Source: Hydrogenophilales bacterium (lineage in GTDB: Bacteria > Pseudomonadota > Gammaproteobacteria > Burkholderiales > Thiobacillaceae). From it: DNA of 64,000 nucleotides. The notes under the pieces are model-generated. The model ran no database searches. It was not told the DNA's origin and saw only the letters and a list, made by a program, of their open reading frames with translations. The translations under genes were made by a program, and so were the position numbers. Each line of letters begins with the position of its first letter. Position 1 is the stretch's first letter. Shown here piece by piece: positions 20,065 to 29,068 of the stretch. The stretch spans positions 62,001 through 126,000 of the forward strand of contig JAHFRD010000005.1 in assembly GCA_023258975.1 (NCBI GenBank), read 5' to 3'.

Positions 20065-23000
20065 TTAGAAACTTTCACTGGATTGGTCGCGCAACAGACG
20101 CGACAACGGCTTCTCTCCAAACCGCCAGAACATCACCGGCGTGAGCACGGTATCCAGCAGGGTGGAACTGACCAGGCCGCCGAAGATCACGACGGCGACC
20201 GGGTGCAGGATTTCCTTGCCCGGCGCGTCGGCGGCCACGAGCAATGGCGAGAGCGCGAAGGCGGCGACCAGCGCGGTCATCAGCACCGGGGTGAGTCGCT
20301 CCAGCGAACCGCGCGTAATCATGGGCTTGCCGAACACCTCACCCTCGAAACGGCACAGGTTGATGTAATGGCTGATCTTGAGGATGCCGTTGCGGGTGGC
20401 GATGCCGGCCAGGGTGATGAAACCCACCAGCGCCGCCACCGACAGTGGCTGTCCGGACAACCACAAGGCCACGACGCCGCCGACCAGGGCCAGGGGAATG
20501 TTGACCATGACGATGGCGGCCAGCGCGGCGGAGCGGTAACGGCTGTAGAGCACCAGGAAGATCAGGGCCAGCGAGACCAGGGCGAGGCCGGCGATGCGCC
20601 TGCTGGCTTCCTCCTGCGCCTGGAACTGTCCTTCCAGGGCGGTGAAATAGCCTTCCGGCAAAGCTTGTGCCGCCAGCGCGGCGCGGATGTCGGCGATCAC
20701 CGCGCTCATGTCGCGCCCCTGCGAATTGGCCGAAATGACGATGCGGCGGCGCGCGTTCTCGCGGCCGATCTGGTTCGGCCCGTCGCCCTCTTCCACTCGC
20801 GCCAGCCGGCCCAGCGGCACCCGGCCCTGCGCGGTGTCGATCAACATCCCGTCCAGGGCACGCGCGTCACGGCCGCCTTCCGGCAGGCGCAGCACCAGAT
20901 CGAAGCGGCGATTGCCCTCGACGATCTGCCCGAGGCGGTCGCCGCCGACGCGTTTTTCCATATCCGCCAGCAAGGCCCCCGGGTTGACGCCATAACGCGA
21001 CAGCGCGTCGTAATCGAGGTGAATCTTGAGTTGCGGGATCAACACCTGTTTCTCGACTTGCAGGTCGGCCACGCCGGGAATTTTCGCCAGCCGCTCGCGC
21101 AAGGCTGCGGCGAGGCCGCGCAGGGTATCGAGATCATCGCCGTAGATTTTCAGGGCGATCTGCGCGCGCACACCGGAGAGCAGATGGTCGAGGCGGTGCG
21201 AAATCGGCTGGCCGACGCTGTTCACCGCCGGCAGCACCGCCAGCGCGGCGCGGATGTCGCCCACCACCTCGTCGCGGCCGCGCTTGCCGGGCTTCAGGTC
21301 GACCTCCAGTTCCGAGTAATGCACGCCTTCCGCGTGTTCATCCAGTTCCGCGCGCCCGGTGCGGCGGCCCACCCGCAACACTTCCGGCACCGCGCGGATG
21401 AGCTGCTCCGCCTGCTGGCCGACGCGGTTCGACTCGGCCAGGGACGCGCCCGGATCGAGCAGCACGTTGACCGTCAGCGTGCCTTCATTGAAGGGCGGCA
21501 GGAAGGCGCGCGGGAACAACGGCAAGGCGGCGGCGGCCAGCAGCACCAGAACCAGGGCACCGCCCAGCAGCGCGCGGGCATGGCCGAACGACCAGTCCAA
21601 CAGGCGCCGATCCCAGGCTTTCAGGCGGCGCACCAGCGGACTGTCGCCATGATCCAGCAGCTTCATGCGCGGCAGCAGATACAGGCACAGCACCGGCGTC
21701 AGAACCAGCGATACCACCATGCTGGCGAGGATGGAGACGATATAGGCCAGCCCCAGCGGCGTGAACAACCGCCCCTCGATGCCGGGCAGGGCGAACAGCG
21801 GCACGAACACCAGAACGACGATTGCGGTGGCGTAGACGATGGCCGAACGCACTTCCAGGGTCGCCTCGGCGATGACCAGGCCGGCCGCGCGCGGCTCCGC
21901 CAGGGCGCGATTCAGGCGCAGCCTGCGCAACACGTTTTCCACGCCGACCACGGCGTCATCCACCAGTTCGCCGATGGCGATGGCCAGGCCGCCCAGGGTC
22001 ATGGTGTTGATCGACAGGCCGAAATACTGGAACACCAGCGCGGTCACCAGCAGAGAGACGGGAATCGCGGTCAACGAGATGAACGTGGTGCGCAGATTGA
22101 GCAGGAACAGGAACAGGATCACCGCCACCATGATGGCGCCGTCGCGCAACGCCTCCTCGACATTGCCCACCGAAGCCTCGATGAACTTCGCCTGCTCAAA
22201 GAGGAAACGCGGTTTTCCCACGCCTTGCGGCGCGCCTTTTCCTTTATCCCGCGCGAGTTCCTCCAGCGCCTTCGCCACCTCGCGGGTGAGCGCCACCGAA
22301 TCGGCGGACGGCTGCTTCTGGATCGACAGAATCACCGCCGGCTGGCCGTTGTAACCGGCGTCGCCGCGTTTCACGGCGGCGGCGAAGCGCACCTCGGCCA
22401 CCTGATGCAGCGGGATGGGCTGGCCACCGCGATTGGCCACGGTGAGATTGCGCAAGTCCTCGATGCGCGTGGTGCGGCCGATGTTGCGGATCAGGTATTC
22501 GCGTGCCCCGCTTTCGAGAAAGCCGCCGCTACTGTTGCCGCCGAAATTCGCCAGCGCCGCTTCCACCTGATCGAAGCCGACGTTCAGCGCGCGCATGCGC
22601 GCCAGATCCGGCTCCACTCGGTACTGGCGCACCTCGCCGCCGATGGGGATCACCTGGCTGACGCCGGGAATGGAGAGCAGGCGCGGCCGCATCACCCAGT
22701 CGGCATACTCGCGCGCCGCCATCGGGCTGGCGCCGGCCCCCTCACCCCCTACCCCTCCCCCGTCACGGGGGAGGGGAGCATCGCGAGCCGCTGACACAGC
22801 TTTGTTCGACACGGGGATGGCGATCAACGCGATCTCGCCCATGATCGAGGCGATCGGCCCCATCTGCGGCACCACCCCCGCCGGCAATTGCTCGCGCAAC
22901 AGGCCCAGGCGCTCGGCGATCTGCTGGCGGTTGCGATAGATCTCGCTGCCCCAGGCGAATTCGACATACACCACCGACAGGCCGATGCCCGACACCGAAC

Positions 23001-23247
23001 GCACCCGGGTCACGCCGGGCATGCCGTTCATCGCCGCCTCGATCGGGAAGGTCACCGTCTGTTCGACTTCCTCCGGCGCCATGCCGCCCGCCTCGGTCAT
23101 CAGGGTCACGGTCGGCTTGTTCAGGTCAGGAAACACATCCACCGGCATGTTCCGCACCACCAAACCGCCCTGGATCAACAGCAGCAACGCAAGGCCCAGC
23201 ACCAGCAGGCGCTGGTTCAGGCTGGCGTGGATCAGGCGGGAGAACAC
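20065..23247 (-). CDS. czcA: Heavy-metal RND efflux pump, CzcA/CusA family
   Basis: This 1,060-residue inner-membrane pump exports metal ions by proton antiport through a three-part complex with the adaptor and outer-membrane protein encoded upstream. Family segments are plain: MPVDVFPDLNKPTVTLMTEA near the start, GNSSGGF, and twelve expected membrane segments. The fourth-helix motif reads AIGELVDDAVVGVENV, which is neither the CusA (AIGAMVDAA) nor the CzcA (DFG) form, so the metal is uncertain. An in-frame palindromic repeat at 22737-22779 adds a Gly-rich stretch (PLPRDGGGVGGEGAGAS) to the first periplasmic region at about residues 157-173. Confidence 0.9.
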   Translation of the reverse strand: MFSRLIHASLNQRLLVLGLALLLLIQGGLVVRNMPVDVFPDLNKPTVTLMTEAGGMAPEEVEQTVTFPIEAAMNGMPGVTRVRSVSGIGLSVVYVEFAWGSEIYRNRQQIAERLGLLREQLPAGVVPQMGPIASIMGEIALIAIPVSNKAVSAARDAPLPRDGGGVGGEGAGASPMAAREYADWVMRPRLLSIPGVSQVIPIGGEVRQYRVEPDLARMRALNVGFDQVEAALANFGGNSSGGFLESGAREYLIRNIGRTTRIEDLRNLTVANRGGQPIPLHQVAEVRFAAAVKRGDAGYNGQPAVILSIQKQPSADSVALTREVAKALEELARDKGKGAPQGVGKPRFLFEQAKFIEASVGNVEEALRDGAIMVAVILFLFLLNLRTTFISLTAIPVSLLVTALVFQYFGLSINTMTLGGLAIAIGELVDDAVVGVENVLRRLRLNRALAEPRAAGLVIAEATLEVRSAIVYATAIVVLVFVPLFALPGIEGRLFTPLGLAYIVSILASMVVSLVLTPVLCLYLLPRMKLLDHGDSPLVRRLKAWDRRLLDWSFGHARALLGGALVLVLLAAAALPLFPRAFLPPFNEGTLTVNVLLDPGASLAESNRVGQQAEQLIRAVPEVLRVGRRTGRAELDEHAEGVHYSELEVDLKPGKRGRDEVVGDIRAALAVLPAVNSVGQPISHRLDHLLSGVRAQIALKIYGDDLDTLRGLAAALRERLAKIPGVADLQVEKQVLIPQLKIHLDYDALSRYGVNPGALLADMEKRVGGDRLGQIVEGNRRFDLVLRLPEGGRDARALDGMLIDTAQGRVPLGRLARVEEGDGPNQIGRENARRRIVISANSQGRDMSAVIADIRAALAAQALPEGYFTALEGQFQAQEEASRRIAGLALVSLALIFLVLYSRYRSAALAAIVMVNIPLALVGGVVALWLSGQPLSVAALVGFITLAGIATRNGILKISHYINLCRFEGEVFGKPMITRGSLERLTPVLMTALVAAFALSPLLVAADAPGKEILHPVAVVIFGGLVSSTLLDTVLTPVMFWRFGEKPLSRLLRDQSSESF
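22737..22779. repeat. In-frame palindromic repeat (class C) inside czcA
   Basis: A C-rich head (CCCCCTCACCCCCTACCCC) is followed by the palindrome CTCCCCCGTCACGGGGGAG. The same plan is found in the type IIG gene at 29871 and in aroA at 34352. It keeps the czcA frame open and encodes Gly/Pro-rich residues absent from typical CzcA proteins. Confidence 0.7.
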
Positions 23248-23248
23248 C

Positions 23249-24376
23249 TCAGCGCACCCGCGCCAGCGCGGCGGCGCCGTTCACCACCACCCGCTCGCCC
23301 GCCGCCAGGCCTTCCAGCACCAGCAGCGAGATGGCATCGAGCGGCGCCGTTTTCACCGCGCGAGGCGCGAAACGCTCGGCGCCGACATGCAGCCAGACCC
23401 GCGCGTTGCCGCCGGAATCGCGGCTCACTGCGTCCAGCGGCACGGCCACGCCCTCGCGGCTGGCGCGCGTCTTCGCCAGCACCTTGAGCGACTGGCCGAC
23501 CACCACCGGTGTATTCCCATGCGTGACACGGAACAGCACCGGCAACGCGCCCTCACGCAACACCTGGCCGGCGCCGAGAAAAGTCAGTTTCAGTTCACCC
23601 CCCGGCACGGCGGCGCTAGCTTCGTTCAGGCCAGCGGCCACGCCGGGGTCGTAGGCCAGCGCTTCGACCGCGAGGCGGGCGGGATCGACAATTTCAAACA
23701 GTGTTTCGCGCGCCTCCACCACCTGCCCGGCCACCACGTTCACGGCCGCCACCACGCCGGCCACCGGCGCGCGCAGGGATTCGACGGCCAGGCCGCCGCC
23801 CAATGCCGCGCGGCTCGCCCGCAAACCTTGCAGTTCGATGCGCGCCGCCTCGATCTCGCGCGCCGGCACGATGCCTTCCAGTTGTTCCAGACGCGCCAGA
23901 CGTTTTTCCGTTGCCTCGATCCGGGCCGCCAGATCCGCCAGTTGTGCCTGCTGGCCACCGCGTTCCAGGCCACCGACCAGCGGAAGCAGGGTGGCCAGCG
24001 CCTCGCCCTTGGCCACACGCCGGCCCAACACCGCCTTTGGCGACAGTTCGACGCGGCCGCTCTGGGTCGCCTGCACCTTGCCGCCGGCCTGGGGGTCGGC
24101 GATCACACGGCCATTCAATTCCAGCGTCAGCGCGTGCGCCGCCGGCTGGGCAAGTTGCGTGCGCACCCCGATTTGGCGTTGCGTGGCCTTGGGCAGGAAC
24201 ACACTGCCATCGGCCAGGCGCGCCGGCGCATCATTGGCCAAGACAGCGCCGCTTACGACAAGCGCCGGCTCCGCAGGCGAATGGTCTTCACCGCCGTGGG
24301 CGAAAACCAGGCCCGAAAAGCCCAGTAGGAGGGCCGCTAGCGGCCCTCTTACTGGGCCGCGTTTCACGTCAATCAT
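23249..24376 (-). CDS. czcB: RND efflux periplasmic adaptor, CzcB/CusB family
   Basis: The protein of 375 residues is the membrane fusion subunit between the pump and the outer-membrane channel. It shows the N-terminal half-lipoyl region (GKVQATQSGRVELSPKAVLG), a helical hairpin (about residues 125-185), the second lipoyl half (APVAGVVAAVNVVAGQVVE) and a beta-barrel domain. ATG 24376 is chosen because GGGAGGAAAG lies 8 bases upstream. The mature N-terminus is His-rich (HGGEDH). The signal peptide itself is encoded by a REP-like palindrome at 24321-24356. It ends 1 base before the czcA start. Confidence 0.88.
   Translation of the reverse strand: MIDVKRGPVRGPLAALLLGFSGLVFAHGGEDHSPAEPALVVSGAVLANDAPARLADGSVFLPKATQRQIGVRTQLAQPAAHALTLELNGRVIADPQAGGKVQATQSGRVELSPKAVLGRRVAKGEALATLLPLVGGLERGGQQAQLADLAARIEATEKRLARLEQLEGIVPAREIEAARIELQGLRASRAALGGGLAVESLRAPVAGVVAAVNVVAGQVVEARETLFEIVDPARLAVEALAYDPGVAAGLNEASAAVPGGELKLTFLGAGQVLREGALPVLFRVTHGNTPVVVGQSLKVLAKTRASREGVAVPLDAVSRDSGGNARVWLHVGAERFAPRAVKTAPLDAISLLVLEGLAAGERVVVNGAAALARVR
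24321..24356. repeat. REP-like palindrome (class B) forming the czcB signal peptide
   Basis: The 36-base near-perfect palindrome has arms CCCAGTAGGAGGGCCGCTAG and the complement. Read on the minus strand in the czcB frame it encodes PVRGPLAALLLG, the hydrophobic core of the signal peptide. The GTAGGAGG head resembles the repeat at 50899-51000. Confidence 0.7.
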
Positions 24377-24890
24377 GATCTTTCCTCCCACTCCGCCGAC
24401 GCCATACCCACAGCAGCGGCAGGGCCAGGCCCGCCCACCCCAGGCGGCGCCAGTCGAAAGTGCCGGCGCCGGCGGGTGGCGCCTTGGGCGCGGGAATCTC
24501 CAGGTTGGCGGTCAGCAGGTCGAGGGTATCGCCCGCCTGGATGGTGAACACCAGGCCATGCCGGCCCGGCTTGGCGCCGGCCAACATGTTGCCCAAGTCA
24601 AGCAGGTACACCCCGGCCTCGCTCTCCCGCGCCATCAGCTTCTGTTTGCCGACCTCCATCTCCAGCCGGGCCTTTGCCACCGGCGCGTTGCTGGCGTAGT
24701 GGTCGAGGTAGAGGGTCAGGGCGTGGCCGCGCAGCACGCCGGCCAGTTCAAATTCTTCGCTGGCCGCCTCGAAGCGCGGCGCCGCGTCGGCAGTCGGCGG
24801 CGGCTTGGGCGCCTCGCCGTGATCGTGGCCTTCATGCGCGAAAGCGGGCCGCAGCAGCAGGCAGCCCAGCAGAAACAAAACGATCTTCAC
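24369..24890 (-). CDS. Exported His-rich, C-terminally anchored protein of the efflux operon
   Basis: The 173-residue protein has a signal peptide (MKIVLFLLGCLLLRPAFA), a His-rich mature start HEGHDHGE, a soluble beta-rich domain and a C-terminal membrane segment (LGWAGLALPLLWVW) followed by a basic tail. It should sit in the inner membrane facing the periplasm. It overlaps czcC upstream by 4 bases and czcB downstream by 8 bases, so it belongs to the pump operon. A role as metal scavenger or sensor is inferred. Confidence 0.75.
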   Translation of the reverse strand: MKIVLFLLGCLLLRPAFAHEGHDHGEAPKPPPTADAAPRFEAASEEFELAGVLRGHALTLYLDHYASNAPVAKARLEMEVGKQKLMARESEAGVYLLDLGNMLAGAKPGRHGLVFTIQAGDTLDLLTANLEIPAPKAPPAGAGTFDWRRLGWAGLALPLLWVWRRRSGRKDHD

Positions 24891-26068
24891 GGCAACACCC
24901 CCCGCGCCTGGTTCAAACGAGCGCGCGCCGCCGCCAGGAGCAAGCCGCCACGCGTTTCCACCGCTTCCGCTTCATTCGCCAGGCCGCGCGCCAGCAATAG
25001 TTGTGACAAGGGCAATTCCCCGAGGTCGAAGCCCCGGCGCATCAGGCGCAAACGTTCCGCCGCGCCTTGCCGCCGCGCGCTCGCCAGTTCCCGGGCGCGT
25101 TCCGCGTTGGCCAGTTCGGCTTGCGCGGCGGTGAGTTCACTCTCCAGTTCCGCCAGCGTCCGCGCCAATTCCGCCTCGGCGCGGATCAGATCGCCATTGG
25201 CGGCGGCCAGCAGCGGCCGGTTGCGCGCCTCGCCGGAGAAGGGGATGCGCAGGCCGACACGCACGCTGTTGCGAAAATCCACCCCGGACGTGTCGCGCGC
25301 GGACTGCAATTGCACCCCGAGTTCCGGCGCGTCGCGCCGCGCGCGCCGCGCCAGTTCCAGTCCCGCGCGCGCCAGCTCCACACCGTGCCGGGCGCTGTCC
25401 AGGGCCGGATGCCGCTCCAGGACATCCGCCGCTGGCGGCGCCAGCGTTTCCGCCGCATCCGTGGGCAAGGCGCTGAAACCGGTCAGCACACGGTAATCAC
25501 GCAGCGCGCGGGCCAGGCGGCTGTCGGCCTCCAGCACCGCGTTCTCGGAGGCCAGCGCTTCGCCACGCGCCAGCAACAGATCGGCGCGCGCCAGATCGCC
25601 GGCCGCCACCCGCCGCGCCACCTCGTCGGCAAGCTGTTTGTCGTTCTCCAGGCGGGCGCGCGCCAGATCGAGATCGGCCCGCGCGGCCAGTGCCGTCGCC
25701 AGCGCGTTACGCAATTCACCCGCCAGCGCCCAACGCCGCGCGGCCTGCGCCGCCGAGTTTTCCTCGATGCGGGCATCGGCCAGGGCCAGGCTGGCCTGGC
25801 GCTGCCCAGGCAGCCACAACGGCGTGGCCAGCTCCAGTTCGAACTCGCGCTTGCCGCCCTCCCCCTCGCGCTGCCCCAGCCCCAGGGCCGGCATGCCGGG
25901 AAACAGACGGTCGGCGGCATCGCGGTGCGCCGCAGCCTCTTCCCGCCCCGCTTCCAGGCCACGCAACAGCGGCGCTCGCGCGCTGGCCGCGTCGAGCGCC
26001 TCGCGCAGGGTCGCCGCCGCGCTCAGTCCGGGCAGCAGCAACAGGAGAATCAGGGCGTTTGCATTCAT
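24887..26068 (-). CDS. czcC: Outer-membrane efflux protein, CzcC/TolC family
   Basis: The first gene of the operon encodes a channel subunit of about 393 residues with a signal peptide (LILLLLLPGLSAAA) and two long Ala/Arg/Leu-rich helical repeats typical of OEP proteins, ending near GFDLGELPLSQLLLARG. It provides the outer-membrane exit for the RND pump. ATG 26068 has AGGA 8 bases upstream; an ATG at 26077 is possible. The 16-bp palindrome at 26115-26130 is placed to control it. Confidence 0.85.
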   Translation of the reverse strand: MNANALILLLLLPGLSAAATLREALDAASARAPLLRGLEAGREEAAAHRDAADRLFPGMPALGLGQREGEGGKREFELELATPLWLPGQRQASLALADARIEENSAAQAARRWALAGELRNALATALAARADLDLARARLENDKQLADEVARRVAAGDLARADLLLARGEALASENAVLEADSRLARALRDYRVLTGFSALPTDAAETLAPPAADVLERHPALDSARHGVELARAGLELARRARRDAPELGVQLQSARDTSGVDFRNSVRVGLRIPFSGEARNRPLLAAANGDLIRAEAELARTLAELESELTAAQAELANAERARELASARRQGAAERLRLMRRGFDLGELPLSQLLLARGLANEAEAVETRGGLLLAAARARLNQARGVLP

Positions 26069-26114
26069 GGCGCGCATCCTGCCTGCCCTTGCCCTACCGC
26101 AAGCTGACGGGAAG

Positions 26115-26130
26115 ATTACAAATCTGTAAT
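26115..26130. promoter_or_regulatory. Candidate operator for a CopR/CusR/CzcR-type response regulator
   Basis: ATTACAAATCTGTAAT is an inverted repeat of ATTACA and TGTAAT around 4 bases. It resembles the TTACA-N-TGTAA boxes bound by OmpR-type regulators of copper and zinc efflux. It lies 47-62 bases upstream of czcC and also upstream of tex. No regulator gene is present in the window. Confidence 0.55.
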
Positions 26131-26264
26131 GAGCCGGAATCTTTCAGGAACATGGAACGACCTGCCCGTGGGAGGTCCGTATGAACGCGCCGGCCTGTCA
26201 AGGCTTGCCCGGCACGCCGTTTTTCCCCATCCTGCCGCACCTTTTCTTGCCGTCTTGGAAACCC

Positions 26265-28598
26265 ATGTTGCCGTCCATCGAATCCCGCATCGCCCAGGAA
26301 CTCAACGTCCACGCCAATCAGGTCGCCGCCGCCGTGGCGCTGCTCGACGATGGCGCCACCGTGCCGTTCATCGCCCGTTACCGCAAGGAGGCGACCGGCG
26401 GCCTCGACGACACCCAGTTGCGGCACCTGGAAGAACGGCTGGGCTATCTGCGCGAACTGGAGGAACGCCGCGCGGCGGTGCTCGCCAGCATCGAGGAACA
26501 GGGCAAGCTGACCCCGGAATTGCGCGCCGATATCGTCGGCGCCGAAACCAAGCAGCGCCTGGAAGACCTCTACCTGCCCTACAAGCAGAAGCGGCGCACC
26601 AAGGCGCAGATCGCCCGCGAAGCCGGACTCGGGCCGCTGGCGGAAAAGCTGTTCGCCGATCCGATGCTGCACCCGGAAGCCGAGGCCGCCGCCTTCGTCG
26701 CCCCGGATAAAGGCATCGCCGATGTGAAGGCCGCGCTGGATGGCGCGCGCCAGATCCTCATGGAGCGGTTCGCCGAAGACGCCGCCCTGATCGAGAAACT
26801 GCGCGCCCATCTGCAAGACCACGGCCGCGTGGTCTCGCGCCTGATCGAGGGCAAGGAGGCCGAAGGCCAGAAATTCCGCGACTGGTTCTCCTTCGACGAG
26901 CCCTGGAAGGCCATGCCGTCACACCGCGCGCTGGCGATGTTCCGTGGGCGCAATGAAGGCGTGCTGGGATTGAGCATCCAGTTGCCGGAGGAAATGGAAA
27001 GCTCCCTTCCCGCCGGGAAAGGGGAGCGGAGTCCGTGTGAAGGCCACATCGCGGCTCACTTCGGCCTGCGCGACCAGGGCCGCCCCGGCGACAAGTGGCT
27101 GCTGGACAGCGTGCGCTGGGCCTGGAAGGTGAAGCTCTCCCTGCACCTGGAACTGGATCTGATGAACACGCTGTTCGAGCGCGCCGAAGCCGAAGCCATT
27201 CGCGTCTTCGCCGGCAACCTGAAAGACCTGTTGCTGGCCGCGCCGGCCGGCCCGAAGGCGGTGATCGGCCTCGACCCCGGCATCCGCACCGGGGTGAAGG
27301 TGGCGGTGGTGGATCGCACCGGCCGCGTGCTGGACACCGCCGTCATCTACCCGCATGAGCCGCGCAACGACTGGAGCGGTTCACTCGCCACCCTGGCGAA
27401 ACTGGCCGGCAAGCATGGCGCCGAACTCATCAGCATCGGCAACGGCACCGCCAGCCGCGAAACCGACAAGCTCGCCGCCGACCTCATTTCCCAACTCGCG
27501 CGGCTGCAACCGGATTTGAATCTCGCCAAGGCGACGGTGAGTGAGGCCGGCGCCTCGGTCTACTCCGCCTCGGAACTGGCCGCGCGCGAATTCCCGGACA
27601 TGGATGTCACCCTGCGCGGCGCCGTCTCCATCGCCCGCCGCCTGCAAGACCCGCTCGCCGAACTGGTGAAGATCGAGCCCCGCGCCATCGGCGTCGGCCA
27701 GTACCAGCACGACCTCGGCCAGGCCAAGCTGGGCCAGGCGCTGGAAGCCGTGGTGGAAGACTGCGTGAACGCGGTCGGCGTCGATGTGAACACCGCCTCC
27801 GCCGCCCTGCTCACCCGCGTTTCCGGCCTCAACACCACCCTGGCCAACCAGATCGTCACGCATCGCGACACGCATGGCCCCTTCGCCAACCGCGAGGCGC
27901 TGAAACAGGTGCCACGCCTCGGGCCGAAGACCTTTGAGCTGGCCGCCGGCTTCCTGCGCGTGCCGGGCGGCGACAATCCGCTCGACACCTCGGCCGTGCA
28001 CCCGGAAGCCTATCCGCTGGTCCAGCGCATCCTGGCCGACCTGAAACTGGGCATGAAGGGCGTGATCGGCAACACCGACGTGCTGAAGCGCCTGGACGCG
28101 GCCAGGTACGTGGATGCGCGTTTCGGCCTGCCCACCGTGCGCGACATCCTGAAAGAACTGGAAAAACCTGGCCGCGACCCGCGCCCGGCGTTCAAGACCG
28201 CCGTCTTCCAGGAAGGCGTGAACGACCTGAAAGACCTGAAACCCGGCATGCAACTGGAAGGCGTGGTCACCAACGTCACCAACTTCGGCGCTTTCGTCGA
28301 TATTGGCGTGCATCAGGACGGCCTGGTGCACATCTCGGCGCTGGCGGAAAAATTCGTGAAAGACCCGCGCGACGTGGTCAAGGCCGGCGACATCGTCAAG
28401 GTGAAGGTGCTGGAAGTGGAGATTTCACGCAAACGCGTCGCTCTCACCATGCGCCTGAAGGATGAAGTCCGTCCGGCCCGCCCGGAAAACACGCCCAATC
28501 CGTCCGCCGCACGCGCGAAAAACCTCGCCAAACCTCCGGAGAAGGCCGCCGGCGGCGCGCTGGCGGACGCGCTGAACCGGGCGATCCGCGGAAAATGA
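26265..28598 (+). CDS. tex: Tex family RNA-binding transcription accessory protein
   Basis: This protein of 777 residues has the full Tex layout: N-terminal helical domain ([14 protein letters not shown]), YqgF-like RNase H fold ([18 protein letters not shown]), helix-hairpin-helix domains ([39 protein letters not shown]) and a C-terminal S1 domain ([20 protein letters not shown]). It binds nucleic acid and affects transcription or RNA quality. I chose the ATG at 26265 because it starts the conserved IESRIAQEL region and has GGA upstream. A palindromic stretch at 27001-27027 adds unusual residues ([11 protein letters not shown]). Confidence 0.93.
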   Translation: MLPSIESRIAQELNVHANQVAAAVALLDDGATVPFIARYRKEATGGLDDTQLRHLEERLGYLRELEERRAAVLASIEEQGKLTPELRADIVGAETKQRLEDLYLPYKQKRRTKAQIAREAGLGPLAEKLFADPMLHPEAEAAAFVAPDKGIADVKAALDGARQILMERFAEDAALIEKLRAHLQDHGRVVSRLIEGKEAEGQKFRDWFSFDEPWKAMPSHRALAMFRGRNEGVLGLSIQLPEEMESSLPAGKGERSPCEGHIAAHFGLRDQGRPGDKWLLDSVRWAWKVKLSLHLELDLMNTLFERAEAEAIRVFAGNLKDLLLAAPAGPKAVIGLDPGIRTGVKVAVVDRTGRVLDTAVIYPHEPRNDWSGSLATLAKLAGKHGAELISIGNGTASRETDKLAADLISQLARLQPDLNLAKATVSEAGASVYSASELAAREFPDMDVTLRGAVSIARRLQDPLAELVKIEPRAIGVGQYQHDLGQAKLGQALEAVVEDCVNAVGVDVNTASAALLTRVSGLNTTLANQIVTHRDTHGPFANREALKQVPRLGPKTFELAAGFLRVPGGDNPLDTSAVHPEAYPLVQRILADLKLGMKGVIGNTDVLKRLDAARYVDARFGLPTVRDILKELEKPGRDPRPAFKTAVFQEGVNDLKDLKPGMQLEGVVTNVTNFGAFVDIGVHQDGLVHISALAEKFVKDPRDVVKAGDIVKVKVLEVEISRKRVALTMRLKDEVRPARPENTPNPSAARAKNLAKPPEKAAGGALADALNRAIRGK
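27001..27027. repeat. Degenerate palindrome in tex, possibly class C
   Basis: GCTCCCTTCCCG and CGGGAAAGGGGAGC form an imperfect inverted repeat. The encoded residues ([11 protein letters not shown]) resemble those from the clearer class C copies. It sits in the loop before [10 protein letters not shown], where Tex proteins vary. Confidence 0.4.
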
Positions 28599-28650
28599 CA
28601 ACGGACACGCTGTCTCGAATGAGCCGATGAATGGGCTCCTGTAGCGCCGC

Positions 28651-28719
28651 TGTAGCGCCGGCGTCTCGCCGGCGAGTTCTTCCAATCAGGCGAACGAGCC
28701 GGCGAGACGCCGGCGCCAC
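28651..28719. repeat. Class A REP-like pair
   Basis: TGTAGCGCCGGCGTCTCGCC at 28651-28670 is followed by an inverted copy at 28692-28719 (GAGCCGGCGAGACGCCGGCG). The GTAG head followed by a GC palindrome is the general form of REP elements mobilised by RAYT transposases. No RAYT gene is seen in the window. Confidence 0.75.
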
Positions 28720-28803
28720 ACCCTTTACCGCAGCTATTGCGGCAAACCTGAGCCTCTTCAGAAGAGCTATGGCGCTAATGAACAATCCGGGCTAATTGGA
28801 CAT

Positions 28804-28833
28804 ACGAGCCGGCTGGAAGCCGGCGCTACAGCC
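28804..28833. repeat. Class A REP-like single element
   Basis: ACGAGCCGGCTGGAAGCCGG followed by CGCTACAGCC is an inverted single unit of the class found at 58871-58918 and 30366-30424. Confidence 0.65.
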
Positions 28834-28878
28834 AGGGTGTCAGGCAGGCTGATCCTACTTCCCGCAGTTGCAGGTGCC

Positions 28879-28936
28879 GTAGGAGCGGGCTTGCCCGCGA
28901 ATGGCCGCGTTCTATCGCGGGCAAGCCCGCTCCTAC
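28879..28936. repeat. Class B REP-like inverted pair, 22-bp perfect arms
   Basis: GTAGGAGCGGGCTTGCCCGC plus GA (28879-28900) and its exact reverse complement (28915-28936) are separated by 14 bases. Each arm is itself palindromic (GCGGGC-TT-GCCCGC). This is a typical paired REP (BIME-like) structure. Confidence 0.8.
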
Positions 28937-29068
28937 GAGTGACGTTTCCACTCACCCCGCGGGTGAAGCGAACAATCACCGGTCATGCCTTGGCCCACAC
29001 AGCTTTCGAGCGTTTTATGTATTACCAACTGCGGTTTCCAGGCTGATTCGGCTTGGCCGCCGATGGCT

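Larger units (their letters stand above)
28599..29068. other. 470-base intergenic region made largely of REP-like repeats
   Basis: This gap between tex and the convergent type IIG gene holds three palindromic elements described separately (28651-28719, 28804-28833, 28879-28936). I see no protein or RNA gene in it. The last 130 bases before 29068 show nothing recognisable. Confidence 0.7.

Noticed and set aside
19879-22794. 971-codon plus-strand frame opposite czcA
   Set aside because: Composition is His/Gln/Arg-rich and without any domain; the pump on the other strand explains it.
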